33,917 nucleotides of DNA from an uncultured beta proteobacterium. Its GTDB lineage: Bacteria; Pseudomonadota; Gammaproteobacteria; Burkholderiales; Burkholderiaceae_B. Of the stretch, positions 10,743 through 22,298 are shown in pieces. Within the stretch, counting starts at the first letter, position 1. Every line of letters begins with the position of its first letter. A program made the translations under genes and the position numbers. The stretch covers positions 1 through 33,917 of the forward strand of contig CAJBTJ010000412.1 of assembly GCA_903958565.1 (NCBI GenBank), read 5' to 3'. The notes below the pieces were generated by a model that was not told where the DNA came from, ran no database searches, and worked only from the letters and a program-made list of their open reading frames with translations.

Positions 10743-11399
10743 TTAAGGATTCCAGTCTACAAAATTACGGTAAAGACGCAAACCCGAATCAGCACTTTTT
10801 TCGGGGTGAAACTGTACGGCAAAGATATTTTCGTGCGCAACAGCACAAGTAAACAGCACGCCGTACTGGCTCTGGCCAACGGTTAACGCAGAGTCGGTCG
10901 GTGCAGCGTAGTAACTGTGTACAAAATAAAACGGAGTGAAATCAACAATGCCTGCCCAAAGCGCATGGGGGCGTGTTTGACGAACAGGATTCCAACCCAT
11001 GTGGGGGACTTTAAGCCGACTGGCACGATCGGTTTGTTCGCCGAGCTGTTCTGCAAAGAGCGGCCCACTGAAGCGTTTGACTTCGCCTTTGAAAATACCG
11101 AGGCTTGCTGTATTGCCTTCGTCGCTGCGTTCAAAGAGCATTTGCTCGCCCACACAAACACCCAGCAAAGGCTTGTTGCGTGCGGCGCGCACGACTGCCT
11201 CGCGCAAGCCAGCTGCGTCTAGCGTACGCATACAGTCTGACATCGCACCTTGCCCAGGAAACACGACGCGATCTGCCGCGTCAATGTCTTGCGCGCGCTT
11301 GCACAGATGAATATCAGCCTCAGGCGCTGCGTGGCGCAAGGCTCGTTCAACGGAGTGGTAGTTGCCCATGCCGTAGTCGACGATGGCAATCGAAGTCAT
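10743..11399 (-). CDS. hisH: Imidazole glycerol phosphate synthase glutamine amidotransferase subunit
   Basis: [62 protein letters not shown]. Confidence 0.96.
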   Translation of the reverse strand: MTSIAIVDYGMGNYHSVERALRHAAPEADIHLCKRAQDIDAADRVVFPGQGAMSDCMRTLDAAGLREAVVRAARNKPLLGVCVGEQMLFERSDEGNTASLGIFKGEVKRFSGPLFAEQLGEQTDRASRLKVPHMGWNPVRQTRPHALWAGIVDFTPFYFVHSYYAAPTDSALTVGQSQYGVLFTCAVAHENIFAVQFHPEKSADSGLRLYRNFVDWNP

Positions 11400-11402
11400 A
11401 GG

Positions 11403-12008
11403 CTAGAGCACGCCTTTGGTCGAAGGCACCACGCCAGCAATCCGTGGATCGAGCTCGAGCGCCATACGTAGCGCGCGCCCAGTTGCTTTGAAAATTGTCT
11501 CGCACTGGTGATGCGCGTTGACACCGCGCAGGTTGTCGATGTGCATCGTCAGCAGAGCGTGGTTCACGAGTCCTTGGAAGAACTCGATCGTCAGATCAAC
11601 GTCAAAGTCACCCACGCGTGCGCGGGTGAAAGGAACATGAAACTGCAACCCGGGACGACCAGAGAAGTCGACCACCACGCGCGAGAGCGCTTCGTCGAGG
11701 GGCACATAGGCGTGACCGTAACGACGAATACCCGCCTTATCGCCAACAGCCTTCGCGATGGCTTGGCCAAGCGTGATCCCCACATCTTCCACGGTGTGGT
11801 GTGCATCAATGTGCAAATCACCTTCTGCATGAACGTCGAGATCGATCAAGCCATGGCGCGCGATCTGATCAAGCATGTGATCTAGAAAGGGCACGCCGGT
11901 ATTGAGTTTCTGTCGGCCGGTGCCATCTAAGTTGATCGCTACGCGAATACGCGTTTCGTTTGTGTTGCGGGTAATTTCTGCAGTACGCATGTCGTGCACT
12001 CGTGTCAT
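11403..12008 (-). CDS. hisB: Imidazoleglycerol-phosphate dehydratase
   Basis: [53 protein letters not shown]. The track start at 12173 lies inside hisD; start likely at 12008 or 11990. Confidence 0.95.
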   Translation of the reverse strand: MTRVHDMRTAEITRNTNETRIRVAINLDGTGRQKLNTGVPFLDHMLDQIARHGLIDLDVHAEGDLHIDAHHTVEDVGITLGQAIAKAVGDKAGIRRYGHAYVPLDEALSRVVVDFSGRPGLQFHVPFTRARVGDFDVDLTIEFFQGLVNHALLTMHIDNLRGVNAHHQCETIFKATGRALRMALELDPRIAGVVPSTKGVL

Positions 12009-12060
12009 CGGACTCGATATTGTATGGCGGTCTGGGTCGTTTATGAGTGATGTAGGCCGA

Positions 12061-13365
12061 TTACTTACCCGTGAGTCGGAAACTGGCGCTGGCCGCGTGC
12101 GCAGATAGTCCCTCTCCCAAGGCGAGTTCATTGGCGATTTTGCCCAATGTTTGTGCCCCGGCGGCAGACACATGGATCAGGCTCGAACGTTTTTGGAAGT
12201 CGTAGACCCCTAAGGGCGACGAAAATCGCGCAGTGCGTGACGTGGGCAACACATGGTTTGGTCCGGCACAATAGTCGCCGAGCGCTTCGGAGCTGTGCGC
12301 CCCCATAAAAATAGCCCCAGCGTGGCGCAAGCGGGATAACCATTGCTCGGGCTGTTCAGTAGAGACCTCAAGGTGTTCGGGGGCGATCCGGTTGCTGATC
12401 TCGCAAGCTTCGGCGAGGTCGCGCACGTGAATCAGAGCGCCACGATCGCGCAGACTCGTGCGAATAATGTCAGCGCGGGGCATGGTGGGCAACAGACGCG
12501 CGATCGAAGCCTCAACGGCGTCAAGATAGTGCTCATCCGGGCAAAGCAAGATTGCTTGAGCCAGCTCGTCGTGTTCTGCCTGCGAAAACAGATCCATGGC
12601 GATCCAGTCTGCGGGCGTCTTGCCGTCACAAATAATCAAAATTTCACTTGGCCCAGCGATCATATCGATCCCGACCGTGCCAAATACGCGTCGTTTGGCG
12701 GCGGCCACATAGGCATTGCCCGGCCCGACGATCTTGTCAACCGCAGGGACGGTCTCAGTGCCATAGGCCAGGGCGCCGACCGCTTGGGCGCCACCGATCG
12801 CAAAACAACGATCGACGCCGGCAATCGCAGCCGCAGCCAACACCATGGCATTGCGCTGACCGTGTGGCGTGGGAGTGACCATAATGACTTCGGACACACC
12901 CGCTACTTTGGCGGGGATTGCATTCATGAGGACCGACGAGGGATAGGCGGCTTTGCCACCCGGCACGTACAGGCCGACACGATCTAAAGGCGTAATTTGT
13001 TGTCCTAGCTTGGTGCCGTCTTGCTCGACGTAAGACCAGCTCTCTTGGCGCTGGTGGTCGTGGTAGGCGCGCACGCGCGCCGCCGCAACCTCAAGCGCTT
13101 TTCTCTGAGGGGCAGGTAAGCTTGTAAGCGCTCGCTCCCACTCTTGCTTAGGTATTTCAAGGGCGGCAACGTTAGCTGCATTGACTTGATCAAACTGATT
13201 GGTGAGTTCGAGCAGGGCGGCGTCACCTTCGTGGCGCACGCGTTGCAGGATACGAGCCGTGACGGCTTCGATTGCATCGTCTTGCTCTGCATCAAAAGCC
13301 AGTAGTTTTTTGAGGGTGGCCTCAAAGTCCGGCGCCGATGATTTCAGCCTAGTGATCGTCGACAT
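12061..13365 (-). CDS. hisD: Histidinol dehydrogenase
   Basis: [59 protein letters not shown]. Confidence 0.97.
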   Translation of the reverse strand: MSTITRLKSSAPDFEATLKKLLAFDAEQDDAIEAVTARILQRVRHEGDAALLELTNQFDQVNAANVAALEIPKQEWERALTSLPAPQRKALEVAAARVRAYHDHQRQESWSYVEQDGTKLGQQITPLDRVGLYVPGGKAAYPSSVLMNAIPAKVAGVSEVIMVTPTPHGQRNAMVLAAAAIAGVDRCFAIGGAQAVGALAYGTETVPAVDKIVGPGNAYVAAAKRRVFGTVGIDMIAGPSEILIICDGKTPADWIAMDLFSQAEHDELAQAILLCPDEHYLDAVEASIARLLPTMPRADIIRTSLRDRGALIHVRDLAEACEISNRIAPEHLEVSTEQPEQWLSRLRHAGAIFMGAHSSEALGDYCAGPNHVLPTSRTARFSSPLGVYDFQKRSSLIHVSAAGAQTLGKIANELALGEGLSAHAASASFRLTGK

Positions 13366-13367
13366 AG

Positions 13368-14039
13368 TTACTCGCGGCTCGCACGTTCGAAGGCATCAAG
13401 AAGGGGTTGCAACTGCGTGTGACGAGTTTTTAGCGCCGCCCGGTTCACAACCAATCGAGATGAAATCGGCATGATGTCTTCAACAGCGACCAGATCGTTC
13501 GCCTTGAGCGTATTGCCGGTTGAAACAAGATCGACAATCGCATCGGCTAAGCCGACGAGCGGCGCGAGCTCCATGGAGCCATAAAGCTTAATGAGGTCGA
13601 CGTAGACCCCTTTGGCCGCGAAGTGCTCACGGGCCGCTTGCGTGTATTTTGTGGCGACACGCAAACGCGCGCCCTGATGCACGGCAGCGCTGTAATCAAA
13701 GCCTTTGCGCACGGCAACGGACAATCGGCACTTTGCAATATTCAGATCAATCGGTTGGTACAGGCCGCCTGGGTGCTGGGCCGCGTGTTCGATGAGCACG
13801 TCTTTACCCGCAATGCCGAGATCTGCTGCGCCGTACTCAACATAGGTCGGGACATCAGAGGCGCGCACGATAATTAAGCGCAAATTCGGATCGCTTGTCG
13901 CGATAATGAGTTTGCGGGATTGCTCGGGATTTTCGCTCACGCGAATGCCCGCCGCCTCCAGTAAAGGCAGAGTTTCTTCAAAAATGCGCCCTTTTGAGAG
14001 CGCCATCGTCAGTGGCCGATCGAGCGCTTGCGTGCTCAT
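13368..14039 (-). CDS. hisG: ATP phosphoribosyltransferase, short form (HisG-S)
   Basis: [68 protein letters not shown]; about 223 aa, without the C-terminal regulatory domain. Confidence 0.95.
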   Translation of the reverse strand: MSTQALDRPLTMALSKGRIFEETLPLLEAAGIRVSENPEQSRKLIIATSDPNLRLIIVRASDVPTYVEYGAADLGIAGKDVLIEHAAQHPGGLYQPIDLNIAKCRLSVAVRKGFDYSAAVHQGARLRVATKYTQAAREHFAAKGVYVDLIKLYGSMELAPLVGLADAIVDLVSTGNTLKANDLVAVEDIMPISSRLVVNRAALKTRHTQLQPLLDAFERASRE

Positions 14040-14049
14040 GAGGTTTCCT

Positions 14050-15305
<1,256 letters not shown>

Positions 15306-15306
<1 letters not shown>

Positions 15307-15548
15307 TAGCGATTTCCGTTGAACTCTTCAGGGGTCAGTGTCTGCATGGAGAGTGCGTGGATCTCTTGCTTCATGCGGTCGCCCAGTGCGGCATACACGA
15401 GTTGGTGACGCGCGATCAATCGCTTGCCTGCAAACGCAGCACTTACGATAACCGCCTCAAAGTGGGCGCCGTCACCGGTCACTTCAATATGTTCGCAGTC
15501 CAGACCATCGGCGATGTAAGTACGAATGTTTTCTGGGGTGGGCAGCAT
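15306..15548 (-). CDS. BolA-family protein (IbaG-like)
   Basis: [75 protein letters not shown]; next to murA as for ibaG. Start at 15548. Confidence 0.9.
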
Positions 15549-15564
15549 AGTAGTCAACGTCCTT

Positions 15565-16356
15565 TTAAGTTCTAAGTTTGTAGCCATTGCCCAGGAGTCT
15601 CAAGGCAAAGAGAGTCAGTACACCAAACACGCCTGCGACAACAGCTAGGCTATGCCAGGGTGATACATCAGCCACCCCAAAAAAGCCGTACCGAAAGCCA
15701 TCGATGGTGTAGAACAAAGGATTCCAGTGCGATACGTGTTGCCAAAAAACGGGTAAGGAGTGGATGGAATAAAAAACACCAGATAGAAATGTAGCAGGCA
15801 TGATCAAAAAGTTTTGAAAGGCCGCCAGCTGATCGAATTTTTCGGAAGTCAGCCCTGCAATCAGGCCAAGGATGGACATGATGCCGCAAGAAAGCACAGC
15901 AAACACAAGCATCCAGACAGGGTGCTTAACCAAGAGCGGGGCAAAGTAAAGCGACACAAGCCACACGCAGGCTCCGACCGCGACACCACGCACGATGCCC
16001 GCCAACACATAGGCACTAAAAAACTCCCGGTGTGAAATAGGTGGCAGCAGCACAAAAACGAGGTTGCCCGTCACACGACTTTGAATGAGCGAAGACGATG
16101 GGTTTGCAAAGGCGTTTTGCAACATGCTCATCATCATGAGGCCGGGAATGAGAAAAGCGGTGTAGGGCACGCTGCCGTATACCTGTACGCGATCTTGCAA
16201 CACTTGCGCGAAGATCACCAAATAAAGTAGCGCGGTGATGACGGGTGCAGCAATCGTCTGAAAACCAACTTTCCAAAAACGCAGTAATTCCTTGCCTAGC
16301 AGCGTTGGAAATCCTGAGCCTGCGCCAGCGCGCACGGTAAGAACGGGTGTGGTCAC
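15565..16356 (-). CDS. ABC-2 type transporter permease (YadH-like)
   Basis: Polytopic ABC-2 permease: PVITALLYLVIFAQVLQDRVQVYGSVPYTAFLIPGLMMMSMLQNAFANPSSSLIQSR. Confidence 0.88.
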   Translation of the reverse strand: MTTPVLTVRAGAGSGFPTLLGKELLRFWKVGFQTIAAPVITALLYLVIFAQVLQDRVQVYGSVPYTAFLIPGLMMMSMLQNAFANPSSSLIQSRVTGNLVFVLLPPISHREFFSAYVLAGIVRGVAVGACVWLVSLYFAPLLVKHPVWMLVFAVLSCGIMSILGLIAGLTSEKFDQLAAFQNFLIMPATFLSGVFYSIHSLPVFWQHVSHWNPLFYTIDGFRYGFFGVADVSPWHSLAVVAGVFGVLTLFALRLLGNGYKLRT

Positions 16357-17144
16357 GCGAGCACCTCCGTTATATTTTTGTCATCAGCACTCATGATCTG
16401 TACGAACGCTTGCTCCAGATTTCCGCCAGCACGCGCGAGCAGAGCCTGCGTTGTGTCGAGGGCAACCAGTTTGCCGCGCTTGAGCATGGCGATACGGCCG
16501 CAGAGCGCTTGGGCCTCTTCAAGATAATGCGTCGTCAACAGAATGGTGTGACCGTCCCGATTGAGTCGAGAAATAAACTCCCATAAACTTCGACGCAGAT
16601 CGACGTCTACACCAGCAGTGGGCTCATCCAAAATAATGACAGGCGGGCGATGGACTAAGGCTTGTGCGACCAACACGCGGCGCTTCATCCCGCCCGATAG
16701 AGCGCGCATGTTTTCATCGGCCTTATCGGTAAGACCTAGGTTAGCCAAGATTTCATCGATCCAGTCGTCATTGCGGCGAAAACCAAAATAGCCAGATTGA
16801 ATACGTAGTGTTTCACGCACGGTAAAAAATGGATCGTAGACGAGCTCTTGTGGCACGACGCCGAGTGAACGCCGGGCAGCTTGATAGTCCGTGACGACAT
16901 CGTGACCACAGATGCTCGCGCGACCACTGGTGGGCCGACTTAATCCAGCCAGAACCGAAATGAGGGTGGTTTTGCCCGCGCCGTTGGGCCCAAGCAGTGC
17001 AAAAAACTCTCCGTGATCGACGGTGAATGAAACATCGTTAAGGGCCTGAAACCCAGGACCAGTCGGCGGCATAAACAAACCGCGCCAGCCCGTTGCACGC
17101 GGCGCATAGGTTTTTGAAACGTGGTTGAGAGAAACAGCATGCAT
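16353..17144 (-). CDS. ABC transporter ATP-binding protein (YadG-like)
   Basis: Walker A GPNGAGKTT, signature LSGGMKRRVLVAQAL, Walker B VIILDEPTAGVD; overlaps the permease gene by 4 bp. Confidence 0.93.
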   Translation of the reverse strand: MHAVSLNHVSKTYAPRATGWRGLFMPPTGPGFQALNDVSFTVDHGEFFALLGPNGAGKTTLISVLAGLSRPTSGRASICGHDVVTDYQAARRSLGVVPQELVYDPFFTVRETLRIQSGYFGFRRNDDWIDEILANLGLTDKADENMRALSGGMKRRVLVAQALVHRPPVIILDEPTAGVDVDLRRSLWEFISRLNRDGHTILLTTHYLEEAQALCGRIAMLKRGKLVALDTTQALLARAGGNLEQAFVQIMSADDKNITEVLA

Positions 17145-17150
17145 AAATTG

Positions 17151-17783
17151 TTATTGAGCTCGTTTGTTAAGTGCCGCGATCAGACCATCGATGCCACTTT
17201 TACTGATTTCTTGTGTGAATTGGTTCCGATAGTTTTCGATGAGCCAGATGTTTTCAACGTTTAGATCATAAATTTTCCAACCATCGCTTGTTTTTTCAAG
17301 TCGATAGTCCAGCGCGATCGGTTGGGTATTGCTGCTTTGCATGACCTGGGATTTCACCACTACATCGGCGGCCGCAGCGTCGCCACGAAACGCAAGCGTT
17401 TTCATTGCGGTGCCTGCATCGACGCGCGTAAAGGCGCCACTATAGGTGCGCGAGAGCGTACCTCGGAATGCTTTAACAAGCGCCGTTTTTTGTTCGGGCG
17501 TGGCATCCCGCCAGTTGCGTCCAGCTGCGAGACGCGTCGTTTTTTCAAAATTAACGTAGGGCAGAATCAGCTCATCGACGATCTGATTGATACGAGCGAT
17601 GTCCCCGGCCTTTACCCCAGCATCTGCCTTAAGTGCCGCGAGAACTTGATCGGCCACTTGCTGTACAAACTCGTTCGGAGCCCCCATCGCATTTGGCTTG
17701 TTTTGGGCGTGCGCAGGAGCGCCAAGGGCCAGACTGATCAAGAGAGTGGTGTAGGCGGAGAGGCGCAAAAAAAAGAGAGTCAT
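17151..17783 (-). CDS. mlaC: MlaC/Ttg2D-family periplasmic phospholipid-binding protein
   Basis: Signal peptide; VDELILPYVNFEKTTRLAAGRNWRDATPEQKTALVKAFRGTLSRTYSGAF ... LDYRLEKTSDGWKIYDLNVENIWLIENYRNQF. Confidence 0.94.
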   Translation of the reverse strand: MTLFFLRLSAYTTLLISLALGAPAHAQNKPNAMGAPNEFVQQVADQVLAALKADAGVKAGDIARINQIVDELILPYVNFEKTTRLAAGRNWRDATPEQKTALVKAFRGTLSRTYSGAFTRVDAGTAMKTLAFRGDAAAADVVVKSQVMQSSNTQPIALDYRLEKTSDGWKIYDLNVENIWLIENYRNQFTQEISKSGIDGLIAALNKRAQ

Positions 17784-17798
17784 GGTTGTCGTACCTTG

Positions 17799-18563
17799 CT
17801 ATTTTTTATTAGTTGTTTCTGTTTCGACGTCTTCGTAGTTAGGCAGAGCTTCACCCTCTGCACCCGGACCACGAACCTGTGCGCTCCGACGCTTCAGGTA
17901 GGCGTCACGAATGAAGCTGTAGCGATCGATTGCGGTGCGATCAATCACATTAGAAATATCGAGTAGCGCCTCACGTCTGATGACGGCCTCTAATCCATAG
18001 AGGGAGTTTCTGAGGTCGATGTTACTCACGGCTGAGCCCCAGCCGACTTGGTTGACATAGAGGTCAACGATTTTCCCCGAGCCATCTCGTAGCGTCGATG
18101 CGCCAATAATTGGTAGCACGACATAGGGCCCAGCGCCGACACCCCAAACGCCGAGTGTGACACCAAAATCATTTGGAATGCGCTGCGCACCGCGTGCGCT
18201 CGCCAGATCAAGACAGCCCCCGAGGCCCGCGGTGGTGTTCAGCAGAACGCGGCCCATGGTGTTGAGTGCGTCAACTTGGCGACCTTGTATGGCGCTATTA
18301 AACATCGACCAGACATCGCCAATGTTCAGAAAAATATTGTAGATACAGGTGCGAATAGGCTGGGGTGTAATAAACGCATAGGCTTCGGCGACAGGCTTGA
18401 AAACAGCACGATCAATAGTTTCATTGAACTCAAACATGGCGCGATTGGAGGCTTCGAGCGGATCGTTGACGTTTGCTGACCCGCCTGGTTGCGTCGAAAC
18501 ACATCCCGTCAGTGCACACAGAGTTAAGACGCTTAGCCAACGGAGTAGAGATGTTCTGTTCAT
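17799..18563 (-). CDS. mlaA: MlaA/VacJ-family outer-membrane lipoprotein
   Basis: Lipobox LTGC; DPLEASNRAMFEFNETIDRAVFKPVAEAY, FNSAIQGR, LPIIGASTLRDGSGKIVD. Start at MNRTSLLRW (18563). Confidence 0.95.
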   Translation of the reverse strand: MNRTSLLRWLSVLTLCALTGCVSTQPGGSANVNDPLEASNRAMFEFNETIDRAVFKPVAEAYAFITPQPIRTCIYNIFLNIGDVWSMFNSAIQGRQVDALNTMGRVLLNTTAGLGGCLDLASARGAQRIPNDFGVTLGVWGVGAGPYVVLPIIGASTLRDGSGKIVDLYVNQVGWGSAVSNIDLRNSLYGLEAVIRREALLDISNVIDRTAIDRYSFIRDAYLKRRSAQVRGPGAEGEALPNYEDVETETTNKK

Positions 18564-18576
18564 AGGATCAAAGGCT

Positions 18577-19071
18577 TTACTTTGCCGCAGGTGGCGTGGT
18601 GGCTTGGGGGCTGCCTTGCTTCTCGGCCTGCCCATATAAAAACTGACTAATGAGGCTTTCTAGGACGATGGCGCTTTGAGTGAGCTTGATCGTAGCGCCC
18701 GCAGCGAACGCGGCATCATCGCCACCGGGCTCAAGGCCGATGTATTGCTCGCCAAGAAGGCCCGAAGTTAGGATCTTTGCGGAGGAGTCCAGTGGGAACT
18801 GATAGGATTTTTGCATCTGTAAGGTGACGACCGCTTGAAAAGTCTTCTCGTCGAGTGTGATTGACGCGACGCGTCCCACTACAACGCCAGCGCTTTTGAC
18901 AGGCGCTCGCACCTTCAGGCCGCCGATATTATCAAACTTTGCGGTGAGCGAATAAGTGGGTGCGAAGGAAAAGCTACTGAGGTTGCCTGCGCGCAGCGCG
19001 AGGAAGGTCAAGGCGATCGCCCCGAGCAACACGAAGAGCCCTACCCACCAATCTGTTTTTTCGTTGGACAT
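18577..19071 (-). CDS. mlaD: MlaD-family MCE domain protein
   Basis: N-terminal TM followed by MCE domain: TAKFDNIGGLKVRAPVKSAGVVVGRVASITLDEKTFQAVVTLQM. Confidence 0.94.
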   Translation of the reverse strand: MSNEKTDWWVGLFVLLGAIALTFLALRAGNLSSFSFAPTYSLTAKFDNIGGLKVRAPVKSAGVVVGRVASITLDEKTFQAVVTLQMQKSYQFPLDSSAKILTSGLLGEQYIGLEPGGDDAAFAAGATIKLTQSAIVLESLISQFLYGQAEKQGSPQATTPPAAK

Positions 19072-19085
19072 ATTTGACTCCGAAA

Positions 19086-19871
19086 TTAGTTACTGAACAT
19101 CAAGGCAGTTAGCAGAAAATCGAGACCTAGTACGGCGAGCGAGCCTGCGACAACGGTGCGTGTGGTGGCGCGAGCGACCCCTTCGGGTGTGGGCCGAGCC
19201 TGCCAGCCCTCAAACAATGCGATCAGAGTGACTGCCACACCGAACACAATACTTTTAATCACGCCATTCATGACGTCTTTCCACACATCGACACCGCTTT
19301 GCATTTGCGACCAGAACGCACCTGTATCGATGCCGATCAGAAGCACACCTACAATCCAACCACCTAGGATGCCCACCATTGAAAAAACGGCGGCCAAGAC
19401 AGGCATCGCAATCACGCCACCCCAAAAGCGGGGCGCTAATACACGCCGAACAGGGTCAACGGCCATCACTTCCATCGCAGCCAGTTGTTCGCCGGCTCTC
19501 ATCAGCCCAATTTCCGCGGTGAGCGAAGTGCCGGCGCGTCCGGCAAAAAGTAGCGCAGTGATCACGGGGCCGAGCTCGCGGGTAAGAGAGAGTGCGACCA
19601 GTAGCCCGAGCGCTTCTTCGGAGCCATAGCGGTTTAGCGTGTAATAGCCTTGTAGACCCAACACGAAACCGACAAAGAGCCCCGATACCGCAATGATCAA
19701 TAAGGAGTGGTTACCGATAAAGTGAATCTGTTGCGAGACGAGCCGCGGGCGCTTGAACACAATGCTACTGGCTGCAAGTAAGCGAATAAAGAAACGGGTG
19801 AAGACGCCCAGGCCGACAACACGTTTGCGTACTGCGGCCCCAAGTGCGGCAACACCCTTTGGGGAAGTCAT
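19086..19871 (-). CDS. mlaE: MlaE-family ABC transporter permease
   Basis: [84 protein letters not shown]. Confidence 0.95.
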   Translation of the reverse strand: MTSPKGVAALGAAVRKRVVGLGVFTRFFIRLLAASSIVFKRPRLVSQQIHFIGNHSLLIIAVSGLFVGFVLGLQGYYTLNRYGSEEALGLLVALSLTRELGPVITALLFAGRAGTSLTAEIGLMRAGEQLAAMEVMAVDPVRRVLAPRFWGGVIAMPVLAAVFSMVGILGGWIVGVLLIGIDTGAFWSQMQSGVDVWKDVMNGVIKSIVFGVAVTLIALFEGWQARPTPEGVARATTRTVVAGSLAVLGLDFLLTALMFSN

Positions 19872-20701
19872 TGAAGGGCTCCTTGCCGCGCCAGCCAAGA
19901 TTCAAAGGCTGGCGTGCTTGGATAATCGAATGGGACCGGTCCGTCGGGATGACCATTTAAAAATTGTTGTACGTAAGGATCGGTTGATGCGTGGAGCGAG
20001 GCGGGCGCGCCTTGTGCTTTGATGCAGCCTTGGCCAACAAGGTATACCTGATCCGCAATCGCGAAGGACTCTACGATGTCGTGGGTGATGACGACGCTTG
20101 CGCAACCGAGGCGGTCAGACAGGTTGCGGATGAGTCGCGCTGTGATGCCTAGGGAAATCGGATCGAGACCGGCGAAAGGCTCGTCATATAAAACGAGTTC
20201 TGGTTCAAGAATGACAGCCCGCGCTAAGGCTACGCGTCGAGCCATGCCGCCCGACACTTCAGAAATTTTGAGATGCGCGGCACAGCGTAAGCCGACAGAA
20301 TCTAGGGTGTTGAGCACGCGCGAGAGTGCCTCGCCTTGGCTGAGCGAAGCATGTTCGCGCAGAGGGAATGCGACGTTCTCAAATACATTTAAATCGGTGA
20401 AGAGCGCGCCTTGTTGAAACAAAACGCCCATGCGTTGGCGCAGGGTTTGAAGTTGGCGGGCATCGATCTGCGCCAGATCTTGATCAAACAAGGTCACCAC
20501 GCCAGTGCGTGCCCGCAACTGTCCTGTGGCGGCGCGCAGCAAGGTTGTTTTGCCTGAGCCCGAGCCGCCCATCATGGCTACTACCTGGCCGCGGGACACT
20601 TCAATGGAAATGTCACGCAATACAGTGAACTCGCCATAGCCTAAGGAGACGCTATCTAGGCGTAGCACCGGATGACTAGAGTCGGAGGCGGGCGAGGGCA
20701 T
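19868..20701 (-). CDS. mlaF: MlaF-family ABC transporter ATP-binding protein
   Basis: Walker [47 protein letters not shown]; followed by mlaE. Confidence 0.94.
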   Translation of the reverse strand: MPSPASDSSHPVLRLDSVSLGYGEFTVLRDISIEVSRGQVVAMMGGSGSGKTTLLRAATGQLRARTGVVTLFDQDLAQIDARQLQTLRQRMGVLFQQGALFTDLNVFENVAFPLREHASLSQGEALSRVLNTLDSVGLRCAAHLKISEVSGGMARRVALARAVILEPELVLYDEPFAGLDPISLGITARLIRNLSDRLGCASVVITHDIVESFAIADQVYLVGQGCIKAQGAPASLHASTDPYVQQFLNGHPDGPVPFDYPSTPAFESWLARQGALQ

Positions 20702-20822
20702 GTTGAACCAAAAGGATCGGGTCTTTGCCGTAAAGCTCAGTTAGAGCGTGCGGGCAGTCGTGGCCGTATTGTAGCCCCGACAGCCCGCTAGCTGCACCAC
20801 AATTGCAGCGTCTGGGAGGTCT

Positions 20823-22289
20823 TTAGCGAGGCAAGACGCTCGAGCCCATCAGGAATTCATCCACCGCGCGCGCGCACTGACGACCTTCCCGAATAGCCCA
20901 TACCACCAAGGACTGACCGCGGCGCATATCACCCGCTGCGAAAACCTTGTCGTCGCTACTACGATAGTCGTCCGTATTGGCGCGGGCGTTGCCACGTGGA
21001 TCCTGGTCAATACCAAAGGCTTTAAGTACATTGCTCACTGGGGCGACAAAACCCATCGCTAACAAGACGAGATCAGCCTGAATATCGAACTCAGAGCCCT
21101 TCACTTCCTGCATTTTCATCTGGCCAGTCGACTCGTCCTTGATCCACTCGACGCGGCAAGCGACGAGTTTTTCTACTTTGCCATTCTTGCCAACCAGTGA
21201 TTTGGTGGTCAGTGCCCAGTCACGCTCTGCACCCTCTTCGTGGGAGGATGAGGTGCGCAGTTTCGCGGGCCAGTAAGGCCAGGTCAGCGCTTTATTTTCG
21301 CTTTCAGGGGGACGAGGCATCAATTCGATCTGAGTGACGGACTTCGCGCCATGGCGATTACTGGTGCCGACGCAGTCTGAGCCGGTATCGCCACCGCCAA
21401 TCACGACCACATGCTTGCCCTTTGCCAACACTTGACCGGCGACTTTGTCGCCAGCGACGATCTTGTTCTGTGGACGCAGGAAGTCCATGGCATACATCAC
21501 GCCGTCGAGCTCACGCCCGGTGACGGGTAGATCGCGAGGTGTCTCGCAGCCGCCCGCCAACACGACCGCATCAAACTCTTTTTTAAGCGCTTCAGGTGTC
21601 TTAACCGTGAGCGCTTTGTCAGGCGAGTCTCCAGCCTGACCGATATAGTGTGAGGTTTTGAAGGTCACGCCTTCGGCTTGCATTTGCGCCACGCGCTGAT
21701 CGATCAATTGCTTTTCAAGCTTGAAATCAGGGATGCCGTAGCGAAGCAAGCCACCGATCCGATCATTTTTTTCAAAGACGGTGACGTCGTGACCGACGCG
21801 TGCCAATTGCTGCGCGCAAGCCAGACCTGCAGGACCCGAGCCGATGACAGCAACCTTTTTGCCCGTTTTTTGCTCAGGAGGTTGGGGAGTGACCCAGCCT
21901 TCAGACCAACCCTTGTCGATGATGGCGTGCTCGATGGACTTGATGCCCACCGCGTCGTTATTGATATTGAGTGTGCAGGCAGCTTCGCAGGGGGCAGGAC
22001 AGATGCGGCCCGTGAACTCCGGGAAGTTGTTGGTGGAATGCAGCACATCCAAAGCGCCACGCCAGTTTTGGCGATAAACAAGATCATTCCAGTCAGGGAT
22101 GATGTTGTTAACAGGACAGCCGTTGTTGCAAAACGGGATGCCACAGTCCATGCAGCGCGCGGCTTGTTTGCCGGCTTGTTCGTCTGTCAGGTGGAGTACG
22201 AATTCGCGCCAGTGTTTGAGGCGATTCGCAGGGACCTCAGACGCTTCTTGCAACCGATCGACTTCGAGAAATCCAGTAATTTTTCCCAT
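20823..22289 (-). CDS. gltD: Glutamate synthase small subunit
   Basis: [36 protein letters not shown] motifs [17 protein letters not shown] and [13 protein letters not shown]. Confidence 0.97.
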   Translation of the reverse strand: MGKITGFLEVDRLQEASEVPANRLKHWREFVLHLTDEQAGKQAARCMDCGIPFCNNGCPVNNIIPDWNDLVYRQNWRGALDVLHSTNNFPEFTGRICPAPCEAACTLNINNDAVGIKSIEHAIIDKGWSEGWVTPQPPEQKTGKKVAVIGSGPAGLACAQQLARVGHDVTVFEKNDRIGGLLRYGIPDFKLEKQLIDQRVAQMQAEGVTFKTSHYIGQAGDSPDKALTVKTPEALKKEFDAVVLAGGCETPRDLPVTGRELDGVMYAMDFLRPQNKIVAGDKVAGQVLAKGKHVVVIGGGDTGSDCVGTSNRHGAKSVTQIELMPRPPESENKALTWPYWPAKLRTSSSHEEGAERDWALTTKSLVGKNGKVEKLVACRVEWIKDESTGQMKMQEVKGSEFDIQADLVLLAMGFVAPVSNVLKAFGIDQDPRGNARANTDDYRSSDDKVFAAGDMRRGQSLVVWAIREGRQCARAVDEFLMGSSVLPR

Positions 22290-22298
22290 GATAATTCC

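Noticed and set aside
12343-12987. 214-aa + strand ORF over hisD
   Set aside because: Antisense shadow ORF of hisD; no recognisable family.
20791-20809. GCTGCA/TGCAGC hairpin as the gltBD terminator
   Set aside because: 6-bp stem but no T-run on the minus strand; insufficient for a terminator call.
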